NCBI RefSeq assembly: GCF_013277415.1 | Contig: NZ_VMMX01000014.1 | Coordinates: 1 to 64,000, forward strand | Direction: 5' to 3' | Length of the DNA: 64,000 nt | Origin: Streptococcus sp. 68 | Lineage (GTDB): Bacteria; Bacillota; Bacilli; Lactobacillales; Streptococcaceae | Shown: piece by piece, positions 55,681 to 64,000 of the stretch | How the letters are laid out: each line of letters begins with the position of its first letter | Position numbering within the stretch: position 1 is the first letter of the stretch | Notes under the pieces: model-generated | What the model was told of the DNA's origin: nothing | What the model saw: only the letters and a program-made list of their open reading frames with translations | Database searches by the model: none | Translations under genes and position numbers: made by a program

Positions 55681-57522
55681 TTATTCAGCTGATTTTTTCT
55701 TCTTGTTAGCTTTCTCACGCTCTGCCTTGTTAAGGATTTGTTTACGCAAACGGATAGACTCAGGCGTTACTTCCATGTACTCATCGTCATTCAAGAACTC
55801 AAGAGACTCTTCAAGTGTCAAGATACGAGGTGTCTTGATAACAGCTGTTTGGTCCTTAGTAGCTGAACGAACGTTGGTCATTTGTTTAGCCTTAGTGATG
55901 TTAACTGTCAAGTCGTTTTCACGAGAGTTTTCACCGATGATCATTCCTTCGTAAACTTCAGTACCTGGGTTGACAAAGATAGTACCGCGTTCTTCGATAG
56001 ACATGATGGAGTAAGTTGTAGCTTTACCAGCATCGATAGAAACAAGGGCACCACGGTGACGACCACCAATTTCACCTGGAATCAATGGCAAGTATTGGTC
56101 GAAGGTATGGTTCATGATACCGTAACCACGAGTCATTGACAAGAATTCAGTTGAGTATCCAATCAACCCACGCGCTGGAACAAGGAAGACCAAACGAGTT
56201 TGACCATTACCAGTTGAAATCATATCCAACATTTCACCCTTACGTTCAGAAAGACTTTGGATAACAGACCCTTGGTATTCTTCTGGAGTGTCGATTTGAA
56301 CACGTTCAAATGGTTCGCATTTAACACCATCGATTTCTTTTACGATAACCTCTGGACGAGATACTTGAAGTTCATATCCCTCACGACGCATTGTTTCGAT
56401 AAGAATTGACAAGTGCAATTCTCCACGACCTGAAACAGTCCATTTATCTGGTGAATCAGTTGGGTCAACACGGAGGGAAACGTCTGTTTGCAATTCTGCC
56501 TGCAAACGTTCTTCCACCTTACGAGAAGTTACCCATTTACCTTCTTTACCAGCAAATGGTGAGTTGTTGACCAAGAAAGTCATTTGAAGAGTTGGTTCAT
56601 CGATGTGAAGGATTGGAAGAGCTTCAACTGCGTCTGTTGGAGTAATGGTTTCACCGACAAAGATATCTTCCATACCTGAAACGGCAATCAAGTCACCCGC
56701 TTTAGCTTCTTGGATTTCACGACGTTCCAAACCAAAGAAACCGAAGAGTTTTGTAACACGGAAGTTTTTAGTTGTGCCATCAAGTTTAGACAGAGTAACT
56801 TGGTCCCCAACCTTAACAGTACCACGGAAGACACGACCGATACCGATACGTCCAACGAAGTCATTGTAGTCCAAAAGTGATACTTGGAACTGCAAAGGCT
56901 CATCTGAGTTGTCTACTGGAGCTGGAATATGGTCGATAATCGTGTCAAAGATTGGTGCCATAGTAGCTTCTTGGTCAGCTGGATCATCTGACAAGGAAGA
57001 AGTTCCGTTGATCGCTGAAGCATAAACCACTGGGAAATCAAGCTGGTCGTCATCTGCACCAAGCTCGATGAAAAGTTCCAAGACTTCGTCCACTACTTCA
57101 GCTGGACGAGCTGATGGTTTATCGATTTTGTTAACAACCACGATTGGGACAAGATCTTGTTCCAAGGCTTTTTTCAATACGAAACGAGTTTGTGGCATGG
57201 TTCCTTCGTAGGCATCTACGACCAAAACAACACCGTCAACCATTTTCATGATACGCTCAACTTCTCCACCGAAGTCCGCGTGTCCTGGTGTGTCCATGAT
57301 GTTGATACGAGTTCCGTTGTAGGCAACAGCTGTATTTTTAGCAAGGATGGTAATTCCACGCTCTTTTTCGATATCATTTGAGTCCATAGCACGCTCAGCC
57401 AATTCAGTACGCGCATCAAGCGTTTCTGACTGTTTCAATAATTCGTCAACGAGGGTTGTTTTACCGTGGTCAACGTGGGCGATAATCGCAATGTTACGGA
57501 TATCTTCTCTTAATTTTGTCAT
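55681..57522 (-). CDS. typA: Ribosome-associated GTPase TypA/BipA
   Basis: A translational GTPase that binds 70S ribosomes and aids 50S assembly under stress. The 613 residues have AHVDHGKTT (G1, about 14-22), RGITILAKN (G2), [12 protein letters not shown] (G3) and VVNKIDKP (G4), then EF-G-like domains II, III, V and a BipA-specific C-terminal end with [16 protein letters not shown]. The ATG at 57522 has GAGGAAA before it; a start seven codons upstream overlaps the SD. Confidence 0.97.
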   Translation of the reverse strand: MTKLREDIRNIAIIAHVDHGKTTLVDELLKQSETLDARTELAERAMDSNDIEKERGITILAKNTAVAYNGTRINIMDTPGHADFGGEVERIMKMVDGVVLVVDAYEGTMPQTRFVLKKALEQDLVPIVVVNKIDKPSARPAEVVDEVLELFIELGADDDQLDFPVVYASAINGTSSLSDDPADQEATMAPIFDTIIDHIPAPVDNSDEPLQFQVSLLDYNDFVGRIGIGRVFRGTVKVGDQVTLSKLDGTTKNFRVTKLFGFFGLERREIQEAKAGDLIAVSGMEDIFVGETITPTDAVEALPILHIDEPTLQMTFLVNNSPFAGKEGKWVTSRKVEERLQAELQTDVSLRVDPTDSPDKWTVSGRGELHLSILIETMRREGYELQVSRPEVIVKEIDGVKCEPFERVQIDTPEEYQGSVIQSLSERKGEMLDMISTGNGQTRLVFLVPARGLIGYSTEFLSMTRGYGIMNHTFDQYLPLIPGEIGGRHRGALVSIDAGKATTYSIMSIEERGTIFVNPGTEVYEGMIIGENSRENDLTVNITKAKQMTNVRSATKDQTAVIKTPRILTLEESLEFLNDDEYMEVTPESIRLRKQILNKAEREKANKKKKSAE

Positions 57523-57683
57523 GATTTCCTCTATAATATTCAAAATTTATTTTCTAACTGAACGATTATACCATAATTTCAGGTAAATAACATAACTCAA
57601 GCAAGTGTAAATGTTTTCACTATGTTTTTCTTTTCACGTCAAGACTTTTCAAAGCAAGCGACTTATGATAAGATAAGCACAGT

Positions 57684-58409
57684 ATGCGTTTAGATAATTT
57701 ATTAGCCCAAGAAAAAATCAGCCGAAAGGCCATGAAACAAGCACTCCTCAAAGGGGATATTCTCGTCGATGGTTGCCCAGCCCGCTCCCTAGCTCAGAAT
57801 ATCGATACAGGACTACAAGAACTCCTTTTTCAGGACCGAATCATTCGAGGCTATGAGCACACCTACCTTATGATTCATAAGCCTGCTGGTGTCGTTACAG
57901 CCAATAAAGACAGGGAACTTCCAACCGTCATGGACCTCCTTCCGCCTGACATCCAGTCTGATAAGCTCTATGCCGTCGGCCGACTGGACCGAGATACGAC
58001 AGGACTCCTCCTCTTGACCGATAATGGTCCCTTGGGCTTTCAGCTCCTCCATCCCCAATATCATGTCGATAAGACTTATCAAGTTGAGGTTAATGGACTT
58101 CTAACACCTGACCATATCCAAGCCTTTCAAAAAGGAATTGTCTTTTTAGATGGTACTGTCTGTAAACCTGCAAGACTAGAGATTCTATCTGCAAGTCCTT
58201 CTTTCAGCCAAGCCTCTATCACCATTTCAGAAGGAAAATTTCATCAGGTCAAGAAAATGTTTCTCTCGGTTGGTGTCAAGGTGACCTCACTCAAACGCAC
58301 CCATTTTGGACCTTGGAGCTTGGATGAGAATCTTCAAGCAGGAGACTATCGCCCCCTAAACTCCCAAGAATTAGCAAGCATTCGTGACTTTCTCAGAAAA
58401 AGTGGTTAA
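57684..58409 (+). CDS. rsuA: 16S rRNA pseudouridine synthase, RsuA family
   Basis: It converts a uridine in 16S rRNA to pseudouridine. The 241 residues have an N-terminal S4 domain (MRLDNLLAQEKISRK, about 1-45) and the catalytic GRLDRDTTGLLLLT (Asp about 104), plus ISEGKFHQVKKMF near the C-terminus. No SD is visible and a -10-like TAAGAT ends nine bases before the ATG, so the mRNA may be leaderless or nearly so. It converges on the rhodanese-like gene with a shared terminator. Confidence 0.93.
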   Translation: MRLDNLLAQEKISRKAMKQALLKGDILVDGCPARSLAQNIDTGLQELLFQDRIIRGYEHTYLMIHKPAGVVTANKDRELPTVMDLLPPDIQSDKLYAVGRLDRDTTGLLLLTDNGPLGFQLLHPQYHVDKTYQVEVNGLLTPDHIQAFQKGIVFLDGTVCKPARLEILSASPSFSQASITISEGKFHQVKKMFLSVGVKVTSLKRTHFGPWSLDENLQAGDYRPLNSQELASIRDFLRKSG

Positions 58410-58441
58410 AAAATGAGCTCGGAAAATATCCAAGCTCGTTT
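58410..58441. terminator. Bidirectional terminator
   Basis: GAGCTCGG/CCAAGCTC stem with AAAAA before and TTTT after, between convergent rsuA and the rhodanese-like gene. Confidence 0.82.
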
Positions 58442-58443
58442 TC

Positions 58444-58827
58444 TTATTTCTCAACTTTGACTTTCCCTTTCCAAGAATCCAATCCATAAGAAAGGATATA
58501 AATCTCAGAAAAACCTTGTTTTTTCAAGTAAAGGGCTGCATTTGTAACACGCTGCGCACGTTGATTTTCGTAAAGAAGGACAGGTTTATCCTTACGAAGA
58601 GCTGCAAGACTAGTTTTCAACTGACTTGAAGGAATATTGCGCGCACCCAGGATATGTTTTCTGTGGAATTCAGCTGGATCGCGCAAATCAATCAATTGAC
58701 CCGTACGAATCAAGGCTTCAAACTCCTCATTGTCTACGATTTTAGCCGTACGGCGAATACGAAGATAGTTAAAGCCCATCCACGCCAACATTGCTAGTAT
58801 AAGTGCCCACAAAATCCAAGTAACCAT
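58444..58827 (-). CDS. Membrane-anchored rhodanese-like protein without catalytic Cys
   Basis: A 127-residue protein with an N-terminal TM helix (about 3-20) and a rhodanese domain (LIDLRDPAEFHRKHILGARNIPSS, about 48-71). At the place of the sulfur-carrying Cys loop it has LLYENQRAQRV, with no Cys anywhere near, so it cannot act as a sulfurtransferase by the known mechanism; a binding or scaffold role is likelier. It overlaps the yqgQ stop by one base. Confidence 0.85.
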   Translation of the reverse strand: MVTWILWALILAMLAWMGFNYLRIRRTAKIVDNEEFEALIRTGQLIDLRDPAEFHRKHILGARNIPSSQLKTSLAALRKDKPVLLYENQRAQRVTNAALYLKKQGFSEIYILSYGLDSWKGKVKVEK

Positions 58828-59048
58828 TAGTTCTTTTCTCCATTTTTCTCAATATAATCCAATTCTACCTTGTGCTCTCTGCGAAGAACCGCTTCTGCTT
58901 CTAGATAGTCTAATTTGTCCATCAACCCTGCATCGTAAATCCGAGAGAGTTCCAACTTCATCAGTTCAATATCATATAAGCGTTTTCCCATGTAAACAAT
59001 AATACCAAATCGTTTGAGGAATTGCTGCACATCATAGAATGTTTTCAT
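58827..59048 (-). CDS. YqgQ-family protein
   Basis: A 73-residue protein of the YqgQ (DUF910) family, predicted to bind nucleic acid, with MKTFYDVQQFLKRFGIIVYMGKR and a helical C-terminus. The ATG at 59048 is taken because it gives the family N-terminus and lies 7 bases after a -10 box, without an SD. It is probably the first cistron of yqgQ-rhodanese. Confidence 0.85.
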   Translation of the reverse strand: MKTFYDVQQFLKRFGIIVYMGKRLYDIELMKLELSRIYDAGLMDKLDYLEAEAVLRREHKVELDYIEKNGEKN

Positions 59049-59055
59049 AAGACTC

Positions 59056-59084
59056 ATTCTAGCAAAATTTTGTGTTTTTTTCAA
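59056..59084 (-). promoter_or_regulatory. yqgQ promoter, leaderless arrangement
   Basis: TTGAAA (59079-59084), 17 bases, TGCTAGAAT (TAGAAT 59056-59061); seven bases later comes the yqgQ ATG. The predicted +1 is at or within a base or two of the A of ATG. Confidence 0.8.
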
Positions 59085-59123
59085 GAAGAGACTTACACAA
59101 TACTCCTGATTTTCCTATCTTCT

Positions 59124-59153
59124 TTGGCGATTCTGTTGCAAGTATGGTACAAT
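59124..59153 (+). promoter_or_regulatory. Promoter of the LysR gene, leaderless arrangement
   Basis: TTGGCG (59124-59129), 18 bases, TGGTACAAT (TACAAT 59148-59153); six bases later comes ATG. No SD. Confidence 0.78.
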
Positions 59154-59159
59154 AAAAAC

Positions 59160-60068
59160 ATGAGAATTCAACAATTACATTATATTATCAAAATCGTCGA
59201 AACTGGCTCCATGAATGAGGCAGCCAAGCAACTCTTTATCACTCAGCCCAGTCTTTCCAATGCGGTGCGAGATTTGGAAAATGAAATGGGGATTGAGATC
59301 TTTATCCGCAATCCCAAGGGAATCACCTTGACCCGTGATGGGATGGAGTTCCTCTCTTATGCCCGTCAGGTTGTCGAGCAAACTCAGCTTCTGGAGGAAC
59401 GCTATAAAAATCCTGTCGCCCACCGCGAACTCTTTAGCGTTTCGTCTCAACACTATGCCTTTGTGGTCAACGCCTTTGTCTCTTTGCTCAAGAAAAGCGA
59501 TATGGAGAAATACGAGCTCTTCCTTCGTGAAACTCGTACTTGGGAAATTATCGACGACGTCAAGAACTTCCGTAGTGAGGTCGGTGTCCTATTTTTGAAC
59601 AGCTACAACCGTGATGTTTTAACCAAGATGCTGGATGACAACCACCTGCTGGCTCACCATCTCTTCACAGCGCAACCGCACATCTTTGTCAGCAAGACCA
59701 ATCCTCTGGCAAAGAAAGACAAGGTCAAACTATCTGATTTAGAAAACTTCCCTTATCTGAGTTATGACCAAGGAACGCACAACTCCTTCTACTTTTCAGA
59801 AGAAATCCTTTCCCAAGAGCACCACAAGAAATCCATCGTGGTTAGTGACCGTGCTACCCTCTTTAATCTCTTGATTGGTCTGGACGGATACACGATCGCA
59901 ACAGGGATTTTGAACAGCAACCTCAACGGAGACAATATCGTTTCTATCCCACTGGATATTGATGACCCTATCGAGCTGGTCTATATCCAGCATGAAAAAA
60001 CCAGCCTGTCTAAGATGGGCGAACGCTTTATCGACTATCTACTAGAAGAAGTCCAGTTTGATAGTTGA
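59160..60068 (+). CDS. LysR-family regulator, CpsY/MtaR-like
   Basis: A 302-residue LysR regulator. The N-terminal HTH (MRIQQLHYIIKIVETGSMNEAAKQ, then FITQPSLSNAVRDLE) resembles streptococcal CpsY/MtaR, which control methionine transport or envelope genes; the C-terminal part (about 90-300) is the co-inducer-binding fold. The target is not known from the sequence. A longer frame starts at 59022 but has no SD and would run through the yqgQ promoter. Confidence 0.9.
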   Translation: MRIQQLHYIIKIVETGSMNEAAKQLFITQPSLSNAVRDLENEMGIEIFIRNPKGITLTRDGMEFLSYARQVVEQTQLLEERYKNPVAHRELFSVSSQHYAFVVNAFVSLLKKSDMEKYELFLRETRTWEIIDDVKNFRSEVGVLFLNSYNRDVLTKMLDDNHLLAHHLFTAQPHIFVSKTNPLAKKDKVKLSDLENFPYLSYDQGTHNSFYFSEEILSQEHHKKSIVVSDRATLFNLLIGLDGYTIATGILNSNLNGDNIVSIPLDIDDPIELVYIQHEKTSLSKMGERFIDYLLEEVQFDS

Positions 60069-60073
60069 GAAAT

Positions 60074-60123
60074 AAAAAGAACCAATATGTAGGCTAGCAA
60101 CAACCTGCACATTGGTTCTTTTT
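60074..60123. terminator. Strong bidirectional terminator
   Basis: AAAAAGAACCAATATGTAGG/CCTGCACATTGGTTCTTTTT with few mismatches, between the convergent LysR and SDR genes. Confidence 0.93.
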
Positions 60124-60877
60124 ACTTATAATTAAAAGTTTCCCCTGCCAACTTATCTGCTAGCTTGGGGAAGAGAGTATAAAACTTATGGGCTATGTTC
60201 AACAAAATCGGGAGATTAAGTTCTCGTTTGTTTTTTCCTATAATCTTGACAATCTTTTTAGCCACTGCATCTGGTTCTAGCAGGAAGCGGTCAACCGACT
60301 TAAGATAAGTCCCATCTGGGTCGGCTTGGTCAAAAAATCCTGTGCGGATTGGCCCTGGATTGACCGTCGTTACATAAACACCGTAGGACATGAGTTCTAG
60401 TCGCAGAGCATTTGAAAAACCAATAGCCGCAAACTTGGTCGCTGAGTAGAGACTAGACTTGCCAGTAGCGATCAAACCTGCCATGCTGACGATATTGATG
60501 ATATGGCCTTTTCGACTTTCCTTCATTCGAGCCGCAAGGCGACGAGACAGATTCATTAGGGCAAAGGTATTGACCTCGAACATCTGATGAATATCTTGGT
60601 CAGAAATCTGGTCAAATTCTTCAAAAATCCCGTAACCAGCGTTGTTTATCAAAACATCAATCTTTCCATAGCGGAGATAGAGGTCTGCTACCAGAGTTTC
60701 TAAGGCTGAATCATCGGTAATATCAATTTCAATCAATTCTGCATGAGGATGATTTCCGTAGAGTTGGACTAATTTTTCCTTATTTCTACCAAGCAAGATG
60801 AGTTGGTCATTTTGCAAGAGTTTGACCATTTCTTGGGCTAGGCCACCGCTAGCTCCGGTAATGAGAATAGTAGGCAT
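60122..60877 (-). CDS. Short-chain dehydrogenase/reductase
   Basis: A 251-residue SDR oxidoreductase with TGASGGLAQEM (cofactor loop, about 7-17), NNAGYG (about 79-84), and the catalytic Ser/Tyr/Lys (SMAG...YSATKFAAIG, Tyr about 145). The substrate is unknown. It follows rnz by about 20 bases and may be co-transcribed. Confidence 0.9.
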   Translation of the reverse strand: MPTILITGASGGLAQEMVKLLQNDQLILLGRNKEKLVQLYGNHPHAELIEIDITDDSALETLVADLYLRYGKIDVLINNAGYGIFEEFDQISDQDIHQMFEVNTFALMNLSRRLAARMKESRKGHIINIVSMAGLIATGKSSLYSATKFAAIGFSNALRLELMSYGVYVTTVNPGPIRTGFFDQADPDGTYLKSVDRFLLEPDAVAKKIVKIIGKNKRELNLPILLNIAHKFYTLFPKLADKLAGETFNYK

Positions 60878-60897
60878 ACTGTTCCTTTCTGTGACTG

Positions 60898-61827
60898 CTA
60901 GATTTCCACTTCTTCCAAGTCCTTGACCACATGCACATTTTCAAAAACACTAGCAGCGTCTTTTTTGAGCTTGCCGATATCTTTTGAAAGGAAACGGGCA
61001 CTGATATGGTTGAGCAAGAGGCGTTTGACACCTGCTTCTACTGCAACCTCCGCTGCCTGCATGTTGGTTGAGTGGCCATGATTACGAGCAATTTTTTCAT
61101 CGCCCTTGCCATAAGTCGATTCATGGACAAGGACATCAGCATTGACAGCCAGACGCACACTGGCATCCGTTTTTCGAGTGTCTCCTAAAATAGTGATAAT
61201 TTTACCTGGACGTGGAGCTGAGATATAGTCTGCTGCCTTGATTTCAGTTCCGTCTTCCAAAACAACATCCTGACCGTTTTTGATTTTCCCAAAAAGTGGG
61301 CCAAATGGGACACCAGCAGCCTTGAGTTTTTCAGCATCCAGCGTTCCTTCCAAGTCCTTTTGAATGACACGATAGCCAACACAGAAAATAGTATGATCCA
61401 GCTCCTCTGCATACACCGTAAATTTATCGGTCTCAAGGATTTTTCCTAAAGAATCTTGGTCAAACTCATGAAAATGAATGCGGTAGGGCAAACGAGAACC
61501 CGACACACGAAGACTGGTTAAAACAAATGACTTAATCCCTTGCGGTCCATAGATTTCCAAATCTGTCTGCTCTTCATTGGCCTGAAAGGCACGGCTAGAA
61601 AGGAATCCTGGCAAGCCAAAAATGTGGTCTCCATGTAGGTGAGTGATAAAGATTTTGCTGACCTTACGTGGTCGAATTGTGGTTTCCAGAATGCGATTTT
61701 GCGTACCTTCTCCACAGTCAAAGAGCCAAACTTCGTTAATCTCGTCCAAGAGTTTCAGGGCGAGACTTGAAACGTTGCGGGCTTTAGAGGGCTGACCAGC
61801 CCCCGTTCCTAAAAATTGAATATCCAT
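60898..61827 (-). CDS. rnz: Ribonuclease Z
   Basis: It cuts the 3' trailer of tRNA precursors lacking encoded CCA. The 309-residue metallo-beta-lactamase-fold protein has [11 protein letters not shown] (start), [13 protein letters not shown] (metal ligands, about 61-73), ILGDTRKTD (about 209) and [12 protein letters not shown] (about 246). It follows the uncharacterised gene by 15 bases within an operon. Confidence 0.96.
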   Translation of the reverse strand: MDIQFLGTGAGQPSKARNVSSLALKLLDEINEVWLFDCGEGTQNRILETTIRPRKVSKIFITHLHGDHIFGLPGFLSSRAFQANEEQTDLEIYGPQGIKSFVLTSLRVSGSRLPYRIHFHEFDQDSLGKILETDKFTVYAEELDHTIFCVGYRVIQKDLEGTLDAEKLKAAGVPFGPLFGKIKNGQDVVLEDGTEIKAADYISAPRPGKIITILGDTRKTDASVRLAVNADVLVHESTYGKGDEKIARNHGHSTNMQAAEVAVEAGVKRLLLNHISARFLSKDIGKLKKDAASVFENVHVVKDLEEVEI

Positions 61828-61841
61828 TCGATACTTTCTAA

Positions 61842-62465
61842 TTAATCAATATATAACATGGCTGTGCGGTTTTCCGATCGGAAATAGCGCTTGCCAGAAA
61901 AAGCAGCAGCTTCTTGCAGTAAATCCTCTTGGCTGTAACCTTTAAGACGCTTGCGACCATCAGCCAAGCTTTCCAAATCAGTCAAAGCTGTTAGACTCTC
62001 CATGCTAACAACTTCCTCATCTCCAACAGCCTTCATATAAATCTTGCCAGACTCCTCAAAGACCAGTTGATGGGGGAAAATTTGCGCAACTTCAAAGAGC
62101 AAGTCATCCGAAATCTTCTCCTCATTTTCAGAGAAAATTCGACCCAGACCCTCACTCTCATAACAAAAACCAAAGGATTTACCAGACAGGTTAAGGCGAA
62201 TAAAAGGTTTGTTTTCGAGAGTGAAACTAGGTTCAGTATTGTAAAGATTCAGTTCCTGACTGAGTTCCGCAAAATAATCCGTCGCAGCCTCAGGACTTTT
62301 TTTTTGATATAGTTCTGCAAAGTAAGCATTGACCACGCTGGGCGGAGGGGTGATAATAACCAACTGCTCCTGCTCTGTCTTTCCAGCTAGAAGCTGATCC
62401 AGATAGACCTTGTCCAGACTTGTATAGCCCCCATATTTTAGAGCTAAGGTTTTAATATCAGTCAT
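61842..62465 (-). CDS. Uncharacterised conserved protein, 207 residues
   Basis: I do not recognise a functional family. It has no signal or membrane segment; composition is acidic and helix-rich, with conspicuous [18 protein letters not shown] (about 35-52) and a C-terminal [19 protein letters not shown]. It overlaps the hflX stop by 8 bases and is followed by rnz, in the order miaA-hflX-this-rnz-SDR, an operon of tRNA and ribosome functions. A cystathionine lyase annotation has been given to some homologues, but nothing here supports a PLP enzyme. Confidence 0.7.
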   Translation of the reverse strand: MTDIKTLALKYGGYTSLDKVYLDQLLAGKTEQEQLVIITPPPSVVNAYFAELYQKKSPEAATDYFAELSQELNLYNTEPSFTLENKPFIRLNLSGKSFGFCYESEGLGRIFSENEEKISDDLLFEVAQIFPHQLVFEESGKIYMKAVGDEEVVSMESLTALTDLESLADGRKRLKGYSQEDLLQEAAAFSGKRYFRSENRTAMLYID

Positions 62466-63696
62466 AAAATTCTTCTAACCTCCATTTATTTTTCTCGGAA
62501 ATGTAGCCTCTAATCACTTCGCCGTCCTCCTGATAATCGCGTTCTTCCAAAATCGCAACACTTTCTAAATCATGAATCTTGTAGGACTTAGAAAAAGGCA
62601 CGCGCAGGGTAAAGACTTCAAAAATATTCTTGATTTTCTCTAAAAATAGTGCCTGCAAATTCTCACGACTATCCTCAGACTTGGCAGAAATGAGGGCATA
62701 AGGTGTTTGGGTAGGTGTAAAGTCCTTCACCAAATCCGATTTATTATAAAGGGTCAGGCGAGGAATATCCTCCATATCCAGGTCTTTCATGATGGACAGA
62801 ACTGTTTTTTCATGCTCCTCATGGTAAGGATTGCTGGCATCGATAACATGAACCAGAAGATCCACATGCTTGCTTTCTTCCAAGGTTGACTTAAAACTGG
62901 ACACCAACTCTGTCGGCAAATCTTGGATAAAGCCCACGGTATCTGTCAAAGTTACTTGAAGATTGCCCCCCAGATGGATACTCTTAGTCGTCGCATCCAG
63001 AGTCGCAAAGAGCTCGTCAGCCTCATACTGGGTCTTACTGGTCAAGGTGTTCATGATAGTTGACTTCCCTGCATTGGTGTAACCAATCAGACCAATCTTA
63101 AAGGTGCTAGACTCCAGACGTTTTTCTCTGACAGTCGCCCGATTTTTCTCAACCACCTTGAGCTGGCGCTCGATATCCGTGATTTGATTGCGAACGCTAC
63201 GACGGTTCAGCTCCAGCTGGCTTTCACCAGGTCCACGGGAACCAATTCCCCCAGCCTGACGGCTGAGCATAATCCCCTGACCAACCAAGCGGGGCAAGAG
63301 ATATTTGAGCTGGGCTAGGTGGACTTGGAGCTTCCCTTCATGGCTTCGAGCTCGCATGGCAAAGATATCCAAAATCAACTGCATACGATCAATGACCTTA
63401 ACACCCAGAACTTCTTCTAAATTGACATTTTGCCGTGGTGTCAGACGGTTGTTGACGATGACAGTGGTAATTTCTTCTGCATCCACCATAAGCGCAATCT
63501 CTTCCAACTTACCAGATCCGACGAAGGTCTTGGAGTCATACTTTTCACGCTTTTGCCTGTAGCTATCCACTACGACTGCACCAGCTGTCTTGGCTAGACT
63601 GGCCAATTCTTCCATGGAGAGGTCAAAATTGTCCATGCCCTGGAGTTCAACACCAATCAGCAGGACTCGTTCCTCTTTTTTCTCCGTTTCAATCAT
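62458..63696 (-). CDS. hflX: Ribosome-splitting GTPase HflX
   Basis: A 412-residue GTPase that rescues stalled ribosomes. It has the N-terminal HflX domain (VGSGKLEEI), the linker [17 protein letters not shown] (about 148-164), and the G domain: GYTNAGKST (G1, about 204-212), DTVGFI (G3) and NKSD (G4, about 318). It overlaps miaA by 8 bases and the next gene by 8 bases, so it is translationally coupled on both sides. Confidence 0.96.
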   Translation of the reverse strand: MIETEKKEERVLLIGVELQGMDNFDLSMEELASLAKTAGAVVVDSYRQKREKYDSKTFVGSGKLEEIALMVDAEEITTVIVNNRLTPRQNVNLEEVLGVKVIDRMQLILDIFAMRARSHEGKLQVHLAQLKYLLPRLVGQGIMLSRQAGGIGSRGPGESQLELNRRSVRNQITDIERQLKVVEKNRATVREKRLESSTFKIGLIGYTNAGKSTIMNTLTSKTQYEADELFATLDATTKSIHLGGNLQVTLTDTVGFIQDLPTELVSSFKSTLEESKHVDLLVHVIDASNPYHEEHEKTVLSIMKDLDMEDIPRLTLYNKSDLVKDFTPTQTPYALISAKSEDSRENLQALFLEKIKNIFEVFTLRVPFSKSYKIHDLESVAILEERDYQEDGEVIRGYISEKNKWRLEEFYD

Positions 63697-64000
63697 CTAA
63701 AAACTCCTCTATCTGGCTTAAAATGCGGTCTTGCACACCAGACTCTCCAATCTGATAAAAGGTGACCTGCATGCGATTACGGAACCAGGTCAGCTGACGC
63801 TTGGCAAAACGACGGGTAGCCTGTTTGAGACTCTCACTGGCTTCTTCCAAGGTCTGCTCTCCACGGAAATACGGAAAGAGTTCCTTGTATCCAATACCTT
63901 TAGCAGCCTGCACATCAGGGTAATGGTCAAACAACCACTTGGCCTCATCCAAAAGCCCAGCCTCAAACATCAGATCCACGCGGTGATTGATACGCTCATA
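63689..64000 (-). CDS. miaA: tRNA dimethylallyltransferase (3' part only)
   Basis: The C-terminal 103 codons are in the window; the start lies beyond the right edge. It adds the dimethylallyl group to A37 of tRNAs that read UNN codons. The visible part has [33 protein letters not shown] (about 30 residues in) and [14 protein letters not shown], characteristic of MiaA. First gene seen of the miaA-hflX operon. Confidence 0.95.
   Translation of the reverse strand, partial: YERINHRVDLMFEAGLLDEAKWLFDHYPDVQAAKGIGYKELFPYFRGEQTLEEASESLKQATRRFAKRQLTWFRNRMQVTFYQIGESGVQDRILSQIEEFLDD

Overview
The window is a chromosomal segment of a Streptococcus of the mitis group, most likely S. pneumoniae or a very close relative (S. 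mitis, S. pseudopneumoniae). The reasons are several BOX repeats (A, B and C modules), the pyruvate oxidase spxB beside a cop copper operon (copY-cupA-copA), lactate oxidase, an EIICBA glucose PTS, a liv branched-chain amino-acid ABC cluster next to clpP with a CtsR box, and low GC. Species-level assignment is an inference from gene content and recalled gene order, not from a database match. Most genes lie on the minus strand; the plus-strand exceptions are degV, a FAD enzyme, a DUF1697 gene, an NSS transporter, thiD, rsuA and a LysR regulator.

Layout. 1-12.5 kb: holA, pyrD(A), metK behind an SMK (SAM-III) riboswitch, a DEAD-box helicase, an exo/endonuclease-like phosphatase, ptsG, ftsX-ftsE, prfB with its programmed +1 frameshift, and a CBS/ACT protein. 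12.5-17.5 kb: a tandem hairpin repeat, then livJ-livH-livM-livG-livF. 17.5-24 kb: ylbG, clpP, upp, a dCMP deaminase, a TetR/degV divergent pair, a FAD enzyme, DUF1697, and a TipA-like MerR gene broken by one in-frame stop. 24-33 kb: NSS transporter, manA, SemiSWEET, a 55-residue membrane peptide outside standard ORF cutoffs, a glyoxalase-fold protein, spxB, and the copper operon.

33.4-42.8 kb is a thiamine island with three TPP riboswitches: thiD (plus strand); ykoE-ykoD-ykoC-tenA-thiW-thiM-thiE (minus); and a second tenA-thiM-thiE set (minus), AT-richer, whose leader is a near-copy of the first. Together they import HMP and thiazole precursors, salvage them, and join them into thiamine phosphate. 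42.9-52 kb: lactate oxidase, lysS, pyrFE under a PyrR-type attenuator, and divIB-murG-murD for septal peptidoglycan.

52-55.2 kb is a lactococcin-972-like bacteriocin locus: a secreted 100-residue precursor, a 673-residue membrane protein and an ABC ATPase, with a hairpin between toxin and transporter genes and a 20-bp direct repeat upstream of its promoter. 55.4-64 kb: DUF3165, typA, rsuA, a rhodanese-like protein without the catalytic Cys, yqgQ, a CpsY/MtaR-like LysR regulator, an SDR enzyme, rnz, an uncharacterised protein, hflX and the 3' part of miaA.

Recurring regulatory themes are extended -10 promoters placed directly on the T-tract of the upstream terminator, and several genes whose ATG lies 6-7 nt after the -10 box (predicted leaderless mRNAs). 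No tRNA, rRNA, CRISPR array, intact insertion sequence or prophage was seen.
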